Part shown: in pieces, positions 1 through 9,839 of the stretch
Layout: every line of letters starts with the position of its first letter
Position numbering within the stretch: position 1 is the stretch's first letter
Origin: Heliocidaris erythrogramma
Lineage: Eukaryota > Echinodermata > Echinoidea > Camarodonta > Echinometridae
Length of the DNA stretch: 64,000 bases
NCBI GenBank assembly: GCA_025617745.1
Contig: CM046866.1
Location: forward strand, 20,978,216 to 21,042,215
Direction: 5' to 3'
Notes under the pieces: model-generated
Told to the model about the DNA's origin: nothing
Databases searched by the model: none
What the model saw: only the letters and a program-made list of their open reading frames with translations
Made by a program: the position numbers and the translations under genes

Positions 1-235
1 ACCATATTTTTTTGTTCGGAAAACCTGCATAGGGGGGTAATAGAGTAAGGAGAAGCAGTTCTCCATAAATTGCCGCAGAAGACATACGGTTGAGTGCTAC
101 ATTCAACAAGCCATAACTCAGTAACGAAACATCCAATTTCAATTATCTCTTCACCACTGGATTTGTCTCGCCAAGACCTTTAATATGATGTCTGGTTTGC
201 CCATATTTGATAAAAAAAAAAATTGGTGTAACATA
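1..235. other. RPRD1 intron, no feature recognised
   Basis: AT-rich non-coding sequence at the window edge. I see no ORF, inverted repeat or family match. It lies upstream of the RPRD1 exon at 595 and is presumably intronic. Confidence 0.4.
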
Positions 236-502
236 GCTAGTTATTAGTTCTGAATTATATTTATTACTGAAAATATTTCAGTACTTGAGAGATAAGTAGA
301 TCTACATCGTTGGAGATAGAGCACAGGCTTAGGGGGCCTACTGTAGTGTAGTGTTAGATCTAACGTTGGTCCCGTCCATTCCAATACGTGTGGGGATTTT
401 GGAGGCAGTTTATTTTTCTCTGTTGCGGCCCATAGGCCGCACCCCGACTTTGGGATCATATTTGGAGTGAAAATAGTGCGGCCTTTCCGCCGGCGAATAC
501 GG
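236..502 (-). mobile_element. Terminal fragment of element Y (TA-flanked DNA transposon)
   Basis: This segment is the reverse complement of 16781 to about 17045, the left end of element Y. The shared terminus reads CCGTATTCGCCGGC (seen here as its complement ending at 502) and is followed by TA. Similarity stops abruptly near 235, so only about 267 bp remain. A 71-codon open frame here is also present in the other copy, but it has no recognisable protein features and I do not treat it as a gene. The TA next to the terminus suggests a Tc1/mariner-like or similar TA-targeting element; this is inference. Confidence 0.7.
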
Positions 503-594
503 TAGGTAGATACATGTACATAGATTTATCTAGTAAATAACAAAATTAGTTATAATTTTCTTGATTGTTTGATTGGTTGGTTGATTGATACTAG

Positions 595-788
595 AAGGTG
601 AAGACATACCGGAGCCAGATGTAGCTGAGGAGGCAGTCTCCCCTCCACAACAAGATGAAGTTAAGGAGGATAAAAAGGAACAAGAAGAAGAAGAGCCTAC
701 TCCAGCTAAGAAACCAAAGCTAGAGGATCTTCAACGCATCCTTCATGAAGAAGAGGAGGAATTACAGCAGACAGAAGACATGCCTGAT
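595..788 (+). CDS. RPRD1: RPRD1-like protein, internal exon (acidic linker after the CID)
   Basis: RPRD1A/RPRD1B bind the C-terminal domain of RNA polymerase II in the nucleus, through an N-terminal CID and a C-terminal coiled coil, and help control CTD dephosphorylation. This exon encodes about 65 residues: an acidic stretch (several E/D runs), a PAKKPK basic patch and the segment LEDLQRIL followed by EEEEELQQTEDMPD. That is the kind of variable acidic linker found between the CID and coiled coil in this family. The proposed 3' splice site is the AG at 593-594 (exon starts with two bases of a split codon); an AG at 596-597 is the alternative. The 5' splice site is GTAAG at 789, leaving phase 0, which matches the exon at 3234. 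Assignment rests mainly on the next two exons, because the linker itself is poorly conserved. Which vertebrate paralogue it is closer to cannot be said from here. Confidence 0.7.
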
Positions 789-1480
789 GTAAGAAATTGT
801 GCAGTAAGAAATGCTCAGACAATGTTATGACAAATTGTGTAGCACATATCACATTATACTGTTAATACATGGTTGGGAGTGCGTTGGTGCAATCTGGCAA
901 CACAAAGGTTTTTATTGTGGTGTACTATACGCACAAGGCGCAAGCAGAGTGTGTTGGACACCACAATAAAAATGGTTGGACACCACTATAACTAATGCAC
1001 AAACTAACGACCATGAATTAATAGTTTTATAAAACGGGTATTTTAGGCAATATGATTATGAAGTCTATAAAAATGGTTACGAACCCCATAGAAACGCCAA
1101 GAGTCGCACAGTCATGGAGGCTGCCATTTGCTTTCCTAGATGATATCACATAAGCCAAGCCAACAAAAGTCGTGCACGTTTCAGTGTGCGCATGTAATCC
1201 CTGCGCTAAAATGACAAACTACACAATTTTATCGTTCGCAGGTAATAAAAGTTCGCACATTGACCCAAATTTGAGTAAACAAGATCGCGCGTTCTTTATT
1301 CCAGTATTTGAATCTCATTGGTTGGTTGCGTATGGAGGGATTCGAGTTAACGATCAAACGAGGAATCCCGCAGTAACATTCCTTCGGTAGCGCACGATTG
1401 GACCCGATTGAATCCGAATTTCCCCGAGTCAGGCCAACTAACTGGTCAGGCCCATGGATTACGACTTGCCACTCCCTTTA
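789..1480. other. Intron sequence without recognised feature
   Basis: About 690 bp of intron between the RPRD1 exon and the first Harbinger-like element. A 72-codon frame at 1172-1390 has no family features and no splice-site support. Nothing else seen. Confidence 0.4.
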
Positions 1481-1705
1481 AGGGGCTTTCACACCTGGCC
1501 TGTGTAGAGTTGCATTGTGCAGCGTACTGAGTACGTCAAAATTACGCGCAGGATCGGCGTAGGTTATGCATAGGCTGGCATGTGGTTGCGTACCCTGTGC
1601 ATAGGCACCACGTACCTATGGCATATGCAATTGGCGTACCTACGCGCAGGATTGCGTAAAACATTGGTAGGGTGGCGTAAATGTATGTATATGTAGGACT
1701 TGGTT

Positions 1706-1975
1706 CTAGGACAATTACCCCCTGGGCAATCACCCCCCGGAAAACTACCCCCCCAAGGACAATTACCCCCTGTAAAATTACCCCCCCCGGAAAATAACCC
1801 CCCACGGACAATCACCCCCCACGGACAATCACCCCCGAGGACAATTACCCCCTGGAAAATTACCTCCCGGAAAATAACCCCCCAGGGACAACTACCCCCC
1901 AAGGACAATTACCCCCCAAGGACAATTACCCGCCAAAGACAATTACCCCTACCCAGGAAAATTACCCAGGGGGGG
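1706..1975 (+). repeat. Minisatellite, left arm (GGACAATTACCCCCC units)
   Basis: Irregular units of about 15-20 bp built from GGACAATTACCCCC and GGAAAATTACCCCC. The pattern is the complement of that at 2785-3078. The proline-rich open frames it produces (for example 1700-1996) are by-products of the repeat. Confidence 0.85.
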
Positions 1976-1999
1976 GGGGGGCGATGGGGGCTTTGAGCG

Positions 2000-2265
2000 G
2001 GAATGGGGAAACTCCCCCTCCTTGCAGCCATATAGTGCAGTATTGCACCCAAATAATTGAAAAGCAGTCAGAGCGTCGAACTAACTTTCCGCTTAAAAAA
2101 AAGGTGCTACGAGCTGTTATCTTTCTCTTGAATTTGCTCAAATGTCAAAGCTTTCGCGCTTCGCCCCCTGCACCCACCCCCTGGGGAGCACGCTTCACAT
2201 GCTCATCAGCAATTTCAACCGCCCCCCCTAAAATGAAATCCTGGCTACGCGGCTGTTTTTAAGCA
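2000..2265 (+). repeat. Dispersed repeat shared with 54.2-54.5 kb
   Basis: The stretch from the GGGGAAACTCCCCCTCC segment to the TGGCTACGCGGCTG end resembles 54230-54460. Shared blocks, in the same order, include a GTGCTACGAGC-like segment, an AATTTGCT segment, a GCTTCGCGC segment, and a terminal AAAT(C)CTGGCTACGCGGCTG block. A shorter related piece ends near 55196. The identity of this family is unknown to me. Confidence 0.6.
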
Positions 2266-2784
2266 CCGTGCATACTAATAAGTCTTGAAGGTAAATTTCA
2301 TTGTGAAATAATTACTGAACCATAAAGCATAATATCTTACTTCAATATGAAATGGATCATGAGATAGATCATACAAAGGTAAATACATGTACATGATCAG
2401 AGGATGCATAAATGATGAAAACTTACACCCTATTTTCTTTGTTGGGTCCCCTTTTCTTTTGGCGACAGGATATAGCGCGTATACTCGCTCATAGATCTGC
2501 GCGCAATCTATTATTAAATTTCCTATATAGAAATTTAATCAGAGGTTTAAATTATCTTTAGAACACTTTGTGATGATTCCTGCCTTTGTTAAATTCACCC
2601 AAGGGTTAATGAGAAGTTTAAATTAACTTTTTAGAATGGGGGAGTTAGCCCCATCGATAACAGACATAAACACAACAAATCAACCTTTTAAAACAGTTAA
2701 AGTAGCAGTCCTTTGCTTCAAGAATTCATGAAAAGTCAAACTTCTATAAGGTCAGGGGGCCAGTAATTTTATGGGGGAATTATC

Positions 2785-3078
2785 CGGGGGGGGTGGTTAT
2801 TGCCCTTGGGGGGGTAATTTTCCTCAGGGGGTGGTTAATCTTGGGGATAATTTTCCGGGGGGGGGGGGGGGGGGGGTAATTTTCTGGGGAGTAATTTTCC
2901 GGGGGGTAATTACTACACGGGGGTAATTGTCCTCAGGGGTTGGTTGTCCTTGGGGGGGGGGGGGGTAATTTTCCGGGGGGTAATTGTCCATGGGGGTAAT
3001 TTTCCGGGGGGTAATTACCGGGGGGGGGGGGGGGTAATTGTCCTCGGGGGTGATTGTCCTTGGGGGGTAATTTTCCGG
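2785..3078 (-). repeat. Minisatellite, right arm (inverted copy of the left arm)
   Basis: Units read GGGGGTAATTTTCC and GGGGGTAATTGTCC, the reverse complement of the 1706-1975 units, with long G runs. Together the two arrays form the stem of the fold-back element at 1481-3145. Confidence 0.85.
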
Positions 3079-3233
3079 GGGTAAGCTTGCCGTAGTTGGT
3101 ACGCAGCACTACGCAACTCTACGTAGGACCGGTGTGAAATCCCCTTTAAATGGAATCTTTGTTGCACTTTGAAATGTAAGGATGACAATCGGTAAGGGAG
3201 TAATGGCTCAACTTGAACATGTTCTTTCATCAG

Positions 3234-3360
3234 CCTGATGAACTGGCCCAAGTCTTGAGAGATCTAGAACACTCGGCATCCAGCGATGCATCAGTCAGGG
3301 AGAGAATTGCCAAGCTTCCACCAGAAGTACAAGATATCAGTATGCTAGAAAAGATTAAAG
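3234..3360 (+). CDS. RPRD1: RPRD1-like protein, exon encoding start of the coiled-coil region
   Basis: The exon encodes 42 complete codons plus one base. The peptide includes LRDLEHSASSDASVRERIAK and LPPEVQDISMLEKI, which closely matches the family segment before the C-terminal coiled coil of human RPRD1A/B (pattern LQDLENAASGD...VRQKIASLP.EVQD.SLLEKI). The 3' splice site is TTTCATCAG ending at 3233 and the 5' splice site is GTAAG at 3361. The exon starts in phase 0, matching the end of 595-788, and ends in phase 1. With the first base of the split codon carried over, it joins ACAAGGAAG at 39667 to give DKE, as the family expects after EKI. The exon lies 88 bp downstream of a Harbinger-like element and is followed by an intron of about 36 kb. 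Confidence 0.85.
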
Positions 3361-3560
3361 GTAAGCAACTCCAGAGGTGCAAGATGCATTATGCTGTAGA
3401 AGATGAGAGTGGAGGTGATATTTTAGTCATAAAATGATGAAAAGAGAGAAAACAAATTTAAAGGAGAATGAAACTCAACATACATTAGCTGATAATCATG
3501 CGGACAATTGTCAGCCTGTTCAAAATATCTTGAAAGTACTCTGATTTGATTACTCAGTAA

Positions 3561-4565
3561 AGCCTTAGTCACAACTGCCCGTACGTTTTTTCAGGACACA
3601 CGGTTTCTGCGTTTTTTCGGGGTTGGAAAAAACGTAGAGGTCCGTGGCAGTTCGCACAGGGAGTATAAGTAGAAGCGTGGTTGCACGGGCTTCATACGCA
3701 AGGAGCATGTATGTCTTGCAGTTAACGTGCGGCACGCAAGGCGTCAGTCGGAAATTTAATCTTGCGTGTAACGTGCAAATGCCGTGCGATTTGTATGTGC
3801 TCCGTGCAGATGACGCAAGATTCACGTCCGTTAATCGCACGTACACCCTACGTGTTGCAAGAACGTACGGGCCTGTTGCGCCACATTCACGTCGGTAGTA
3901 GGGTGAAAGCAAGATAAACGTACTAAAACCGTACGGCGACAGTACGGTCGGTGGTGGATTTCCACCCTCTTAGCCCCACGTGTTCTCTTCTGACCCCTGC
4001 CTCTCTTGCTCCAGGCATTGTGATTCAAGAGTCAGTCCTGATTTAGAAAATGTCTTGAAGAAACGTCGGACCTACTGAAGACACTGAAAATTCAGAGGGA
4101 AAGTGTGTTTTTATACCGGCCCCAAATTGGCCGTACCTTGCACGGAAGTGTTTTCATACACCGTGGGTGGGACACACGAAGCACGCCAGTCACATGCACG
4201 TTTTCAGCTATGAATGGATACCCGCGTGACACGCACGTGGCCCGCAAGGAGCGCATGCGCACTTGCGTGACCATCACATGCATGCCTCGCGCGGTTTTTA
4301 CCCCCAGCAAACGTGCGACCCACCCATGCTATTCACACTACCCTCTTGCGGAGACTCTGAGTTTTCATTACGTCCCGTCCACGGGCTGCCTGTCGTAGTG
4401 AGAATGCAGAAAATAATGTGCATACACATTTTCGGCCTACGGCTTTAGCGTGCTGTCTGCGAACTCGAAATTCCGTACAAACAACCTACGTCCCCCTTGC
4501 GTTTTCCCAAATTTCTGCCCGTAAACCACCCGTACAAGCCCGTACGGGCAGTTGTGACTAAGGCT
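3561..4565. mobile_element. PIF/Harbinger-like non-autonomous element, 1005 bp
   Basis: The terminal inverted repeat AGCCTTAGTCACAACTGCCC continues for about 5 further bases and is perfectly mirrored at 4540-4565. TAA flanks both ends (3558-3560 and 4566-4568), a 3-bp duplication fitting PIF/Harbinger. The interior is rich in CGTAC and CACG(T) motifs and encodes no recognisable transposase; open frames of 65-115 codons on both strands look like chance. Inserted in the large RPRD1 intron 200 bp after the exon. Confidence 0.8.
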
Positions 4566-4568
4566 TAA

Positions 4569-5382
4569 GGAGAACAGTCTCTCTAAAGTTTGCAGATTTC
4601 TTGCTAGACAGAGGGGCTGCCATTTTGAAAAAACTGATGTCATTGCGGTACATGTCCATTTACCTGTACACAATGGATAAGATGTTGCATAATGAATAGC
4701 TATTTACAACTAAAGCCACCCATGCAAAATGGCAGCCATCTTGGTACCCCCATTGTCTCGCACAGGTGATATCTAAGAGCAGTTGCAGGTCTTTGTCACT
4801 TCTTTGAAGAATTGACAAACCTTTTTCAGACCAAGTAACTTACAAGGGCATGCCAAATCCTGCTTAACAAAAGAAACAGCTGAACCAAATATCTTGACAC
4901 AAATAGGTTATATGACAGTATAAAAGTATCTTCATTTGAATGTACATGACTACAAAAATGGTTTATTATGAGGAAATCCAATGTCGTGCATTCCACAGCT
5001 GATCATGAGTGTCATGGTAGCTAGTGTCAGTGGGTATCTCACAAATAGAACTGCTCTGACATTACTTTGTAAAGAAAATGGCAGCCCCCATGGGAATAAT
5101 GTCAAGCAAGGAAACTGCAACTTTTGGAGACACTGTTCTCCTTCTTAAATAATGAAAATAGGAGTAATTTCAAGATATGTGTAATAGGCTGACAATTAGC
5201 TACATGATTATAGATTAATGTTTGTTGCCTTTAAGTACATGTATAGCATTTTGTCTCACAGGTTCCAGCTGTATATGGTTTAAAAAGTTGAAGTTTATGA
5301 AATATCTATTGCAACCTGAGAAAATCTCATCACAGGCACAAATATGATTGCACAGTGAAATCAAGTCAGGTCTAAAGTTTTT
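4569..5382. other. Intron sequence without recognised feature
   Basis: About 800 bp between the Harbinger-like element and the first satellite hairpin. I see no coding, tandem-repeat or inverted-repeat signal in it. Confidence 0.4.
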
Positions 5383-5600
5383 ATGCCTCCGTCCACCGAA
5401 GGTGGGTACCGGAGGCATTACTGTACATGTATGTTTTCGGGTTGTCCGTCCGTCCCACTTCTCGTTACCACGATATCTGAAGAATCATTTGAGGTAGGAA
5501 CCTTAAACTTGGTACTAGTATGTATCCCTATATATGAACTGATTAGGTTTTGGGGTAAGGAGGTCAAAGTTCAGAGGTCACAGAGGTCAATTTAAATGAA
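5383..5600 (+). repeat. Satellite element fragment of the GATATCT family, with 5' cap hairpin
   Basis: It starts with an inverted repeat at 5383-5418 (ATGCCTCCG ... CGGAGGCAT, with an inner CACC/GGTG pair). About one unit of a repeat follows, containing CGATATCT, AACTTGGTACTAGTATGTAT and AGGTCA(A)AGTTCAGAGGTCA. The same unit forms arrays at 13106-13535 and 24821-25135, and those end in a block (GGCGGAGGCATA or GGCAGAGGCATA) that is the near-complement of this hairpin's first arm. So this is the left end of such an element. Confidence 0.7.
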
Positions 5601-5626
5601 ATTTACATTTCATGTAAATAATTTAC

Positions 5627-6125
5627 ATTATTTCGAATATACCAATATTAGAATGTGTGTAATTCATTGTTGAAATTCTTGAACCTTTTTGACATCCAAA
5701 TTGCTGATTTAAAAACTTCCATTATTACCAGGCATATAAAGAGATTACATTGGTTATTATGTATCCAAGGGTATTCATTTGAATTGCAACTGAGCAACAT
5801 TTTTGTTTAATTTCTTAGGTATTCACAACAGAATTGTTGTGAACATACCCCCCTGATAGCTTTCAAAATCTATGTCATTGAAATCCTTTTTTTTTAGTGT
5901 TCAAGTCATTTAACAACAGGAATGTTAGAGATGTGAAGCTTTGACTTTGTAACAGCACCAACCCCCTAATAAGCTTTGTGCTTTAAGGCTCATCTTATTG
6001 GACTTATTTGCATAAATTATTATCCCCATTTGGTAACATCAACAAGAGTGTGTCACTCAATAGTATTGATGTGGCTCCTTTCGAGCGGCATTGGGGCGTG
6101 GTCACGCAGTGAGCGTTACATTCAT
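5627..6125 (+). repeat. Repeat R, unit 1 (partial)
   Basis: This matches about 7690-8190 closely, from the AGAATGTGTGTAATTCATTG block to the AGTGAGCGTTACATTCATT block. The first about 85 bp of the unit are missing. It ends exactly where the hairpin-capped satellite at 6126 begins, so the satellite appears to lie at the boundary between R units. Confidence 0.8.
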
Positions 6126-7580
6126 TATACCCCCGCCAAACAAAGTTTGAAGGGGGTATATAGGAATCAGTCGATGGTTGGGCGGTCGGTCGGTCCGTTG
6201 CAAATTTTGCGGATCGAACTACTTCCTCACTTTTTGACCGAAAGTCATGAAATTTGGTACACACATTGGTCTTGATGGGAAGATGTGCAAGACATATTTT
6301 TCGGATGAGTCGGAATCTGCGTTGCCATGGTAACGGCATATTTATGGCAGAAAATCAAGGAAAACAGCTTGCGGATCGAACTACTTCCTCAGTTTTTGAC
6401 CGAAAGTCATGAAATTTGGTACACACATTGGTCTTGATGGGAAGATGTGCAAGACATATTTTTCGGATGAGTCGGAATCTGCGTTGCCATGGTAACGGCA
6501 TATTTATGGCAGAAAATCAAGGAAAACAGCTTGCGGATCGAACTACTTCCTCAGTTTTTGACCGAAAGTCATGAAATTTGGTACACACATTGGTCTTGAT
6601 GGGAAGATGTGCAAGACATATTTTTCGGATGAGTCGGAATCTGCGTTGCCATGGTAACGGCATATTTATGGCAGAAAATCAAGGAAAACAGCTTGCGGAT
6701 CGAACTACTTCCTCAGTTTTTGACCGAAAGTCATGAAATTTGGTACACACATTGGTCTTGATGGGAAGATGTGCAAGACATATTTTTCGGATGAGTCGGA
6801 ATCTGCGTTGCCATGGTAACGGCATATTTATGGCAGAAAATCAAGGAAACGCCTTGCGGATCGAACTACTTCCTCAGTTTTTGACCGAAAGTCATGAAAT
6901 TTGGTACACACATTGGTCTTGATGGGAAGATGTGCAAGACATATTTTTCGGATGAGTCAGAATCTGCGTTGCCATGGTAACGGCATATTTATGGCAGAAA
7001 AATAAAGGAAACACATTGCGGATCAAACTATTTCCTCAGTTTTTGACCGAAAGTCATGAAATTTGGTACACACGTTGATCTTGGTGGGAAGATGTGCAAG
7101 ACATATTTTTCGGATGAGTCGGAATCTGCGTTCGTTGCCATGGTAACGGCATATTTATGGCAGAAAATCAAGGAAACGCCTTGCGGATCGAACTACTTCC
7201 TCAGTTTTTTACCGAAAGTCATGAAATTTGGTACACACATTGGTCTTGATGGGAAGATGTGCAAGACATATTTTTCGGATGAGTCAGAATCTGCGTTGCC
7301 ATGGTAACGGCATATTTATGGCAGAAAAATAAAGGAAACACATTGCGGATCAAACTATTTCCTCAGTTTTTGACCGAAAGTCATGAAATTTGGTACACAC
7401 ATTGATCTTGGTGGGAAGATGTGCAAGACATATTTTTCGGATGAGTCGGAATCTGCGTTCGTTGCCATGGTAACGGCATATTTATGGCAGAAAATCAAGG
7501 AAACGCCTTGCGGATCGAACTACTTCCTCAGTTTTCGACCAAAAGTGAAGAAAGGCTGTTGTCACGGGATGGGGGTATTA
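6126..7580 (+). repeat. Hairpin-capped tandem repeat, 162-bp units
   Basis: An inverted repeat at 6126-6160 (TATACCCCC ... GGGGGTATA) caps the left end, and the right end closes with GGGGGTATTA at 7571-7580. Between them, TTGCGGATC-start units begin at 6207, 6369, 6531, 6693, 6854, 7015, 7181, 7343 and 7508, with spacings of 161-166 bp. Each unit contains GAAATTTGGTACACACATTG, GATGTGCAAGACATATTTTT and TTGCCATGGTAACGGCATAT. Units starting at 6854 and 7015 share private variants with those at 7181 and 7343, giving a two-unit period of about 327 bp. Because 162 is divisible by three, long open frames run through the array; these are not genes. Confidence 0.9.
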
Positions 7581-7606
7581 ATCATCATCTTCTGTGATAT
7601 TTCTAG

Positions 7607-8474
7607 TTTTGTATTGTTGTGTAAATCAATAGATCAAGGTAGCCCCTTTCAGGAAAGTAAATGAACGAACGTATAACGACGTGTGCATTATTTTGAATAA
7701 TACCGATTTCAGAATGTGTGTAATTCATTGTTGAAATTCTTGAACCTTTTTTGATATCCAAATTGCTGATTTAAAATCTTCCCATTATTACTAGGCATAT
7801 AAAGAGATTACATTGGTTATTATGTATCCAAGGGTATTCATTTGAATTGCAACTGAGCAACATTTTTGTTTAATTTCTTAGGTATTCACAACAGAATTGT
7901 TGTGAACATACCCCCCCCCCCCCCCACCAGCTTTCAAAATCTATGTCATTGAAATCCTTTTTTTAGTGTTCAAGTTATTTAACAACAGGAATGTTAGAGA
8001 TGTGAAGCTTTGACTTCTGTAACAGCACCAACCTCCTAATAAGCTTTGTGCTTTAAGGCTCATCTTATCGGACTTATTTGCATAAATTATCCCTATTTGG
8101 TAACATCAACAAGAGTATGCACCCAATAATATTGATGTGGCTCCTTTCGAGCGGCATTTGGGCGTGGTCACGCAGTGAGCGTTACATTCATTTTGTATTG
8201 TTGTGTAAATCAATAGATCAAGGTAGCCCCTTTCAGGAAAGCAAATGAACCCACGTATAACGACGTTTGCATTATTTCGAATAATACCGATTTCAGAATG
8301 TGTGTAATTCATTGTTGAAATTCTTGAACCTTTTTGACATCCAAATTGCTGATTTTAAATCTTCCATTATTATCAGGCATATAAAGAGATTACATTGGTT
8401 ATTATGTATCCAAGGGTATTCATTTGAATTGCAACTGAGCAACATTTTTGTTGTTTAATTTCTTAGGTATTTTC
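7607..8474 (+). repeat. Repeat R, units 2 and 3 (584-bp tandem)
   Basis: Unit 2 runs 7607-8190 and unit 3 starts at 8191 with the same TTTTGTATTGTTGTGTAAAT block, then stops at about 8474. Near-identical sequence also forms 5627-6125. The units carry a C-run length difference (5849-5854 versus 7913-7925). No coding content. Confidence 0.85.
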
Positions 8475-8872
8475 TCGGGAGCATAGAAATGCAACCATGT
8501 ATATAATCCACTTTCTTTTTCCATTCTTCATTTTCTTTCAATGTTTTGTTCTTCTCATCACGCCCCCCAGAATTTTCACTTTCATTGTTCATCTCTGAAA
8601 TTCACGTGAAACATTTTATTTTACAGGTAATTTTCAGGGCGTGGCATTGGTCAATAGTCCACTCGGTACTATTGTCATTATAATGATGGCCTTGATGACT
8701 TCGTCCCCCCTACACTTTCGTGTACAATCGCGAACATGTACACACACACACACACACACAACTCGACACATCACTACATGCACCTCTCTGCGCTTGCACG
8801 CACCAAGCACTCCAAATTCATTATATCGTATTGCATACCAATTTGTTCTTCATTCATGGATCTGGATGATAT
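8475..8872. other. Intron sequence with a short (CA)n run
   Basis: Unassigned intron. A (CA)n microsatellite lies at about 8741-8760. A TTTTACAG/GT sequence near 8625 resembles a 3' splice site, but the frame after it has no recognisable protein. Confidence 0.4.
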
Positions 8873-9812
8873 ATTAAAGTAGGTATTCAAAGAAAATCAC
8901 AAATATGGCAATTAATGTATCACTAGAAACTGGGAAGCTTACAGATGGCAATCGTATAAGTTTTATGTCAACTGCGTATCTGATGATTATAAAAACAACA
9001 CAATAACAGCTCTTCTCAGCATCTGGAATATCCGAGGATTCGCCAGAAATATAGCGATGTTTTGATGTCGTCACATTCGGGATCGATCCTGCTTAAGCAG
9101 ACGACGTCCTATAATGAATGAACGTAATTGCAATGCAATTATTTATAAAATTATAAAGAGTTTGGTGTATTTAATTATGACCTTATTTCACACCAATTTA
9201 AAGGGAAAGTGAAACTGATTCTGATAACTAAAACCGTTTGATTGTAAATACACAGGAGAAGGGTCAATGATCAATGAAATAAACCCCACTTTCAAATTGA
9301 AAAGCCCTCCGAATAATAGCAGGATGGTATTCGTTCCCTCTTGAAACGCCGAACATGCCCCGGTGCAAGCAGCTGAAAATACAATGGCGTCTTATTTTGT
9401 TTACAAGTGACTGATTCCTTTATTTTTTTAACGCTGCATTTTTCATCAAAATAATACCATACACGAAGTTAAGAGTGAGGCAACAGACTAACATTAAGAC
9501 TGACGCTAGTGAAGGAAGAGAAATAAGTGAAGAGGAGATAACAAAATAGGCTTTGAAAAATGTGTAAGATGTTATGGGACATCGTCTGCTTAGACAGGAC
9601 TGGTCCAGGGTGTGTCGTCACATATCTCAGCAGCGTTCGAGGAGCTCTTCAGCTGCTATATCGGGGGTTGTATTTTACCGTTTTATAATTGATAATAATC
9701 ATTACTTCAAATGTTTCCAAGCGTTGAATTTGGATAACCTTGTTTAATTTATGCCATCTATGCAATAATAAGTATTAAGCCAATATTTAAAATCATTAAA
9801 GTTCTACTTTAA
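8873..9812. mobile_element. Element X, 940-bp non-autonomous element, uninterrupted copy
   Basis: The ends are TTAAAGTAG (8873-8881) and its complement CTACTTTAA (9804-9812). A second, longer inverted pair lies inside: about 9088-9115 mirrors about 9570-9600 over some 28 bp, including TAAGCAGACGA. The second copy at 16484-19154 is nearly identical but is split by element Y and lacks the last about 25 bp. No protein is encoded. It abuts the first in-frame codons of the LINE at 9813, so it probably inserted into that LINE or marks its truncation point. Superfamily unknown. Confidence 0.65.
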
Positions 9813-9839
9813 ATGATGAACTATTTAATTCTCAGACCA

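Larger units (their letters stand above)
1481..3145. mobile_element. PIF/Harbinger-like non-autonomous fold-back element
   Basis: The left end AGGGGCTTTCACACC at 1481 is repeated, inverted and slightly diverged, at 3110-3145. The similarity continues inward for about 35 bp, through the GTAGAGTTGC segment. Both ends are flanked by TTA (1478-1480 and 3146-3148), a 3-bp target duplication of the TWA type typical of PIF/Harbinger. Inside the ends the two arms carry a G/C-rich minisatellite in opposite orientations (1706-1975 and 2785-3078), so the single strand could fold into a long hairpin. No transposase is encoded. The middle contains a dispersed repeat (2000-2265). The element sits in the 2.4-kb intron between two RPRD1 exons, ending 88 bp before the second. 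Superfamily assignment is inferred from the duplication length and terminus. Confidence 0.75.

Noticed and set aside
1172-1390. 72-codon frame in the first intron
   Set aside because: No family similarity recognised, no splice sites in frame, and typical chance length in this composition.
1564-1996. Proline- or glycine-rich open frames on both strands
   Set aside because: Produced by the minisatellite arms of the Harbinger-like element; composition follows the repeat, not a protein family.
3565-4448. Several frames of 65-115 codons inside 3561-4565
   Set aside because: They lie on both strands of a non-autonomous element and overlap one another; no transposase motifs.
6740-7664. Open frames of 60-93 codons with repeated MKFGTH... 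peptides
   Set aside because: They are read-through of the 162-bp satellite, whose period is divisible by three; starts and stops follow repeat variants, and there are no splice or promoter features.
8641-8877. 78-codon frame after a TTTTACAG sequence
   Set aside because: The peptide is low-complexity around a (CA)n run, and it does not fit RPRD1 between the two recognised exons.
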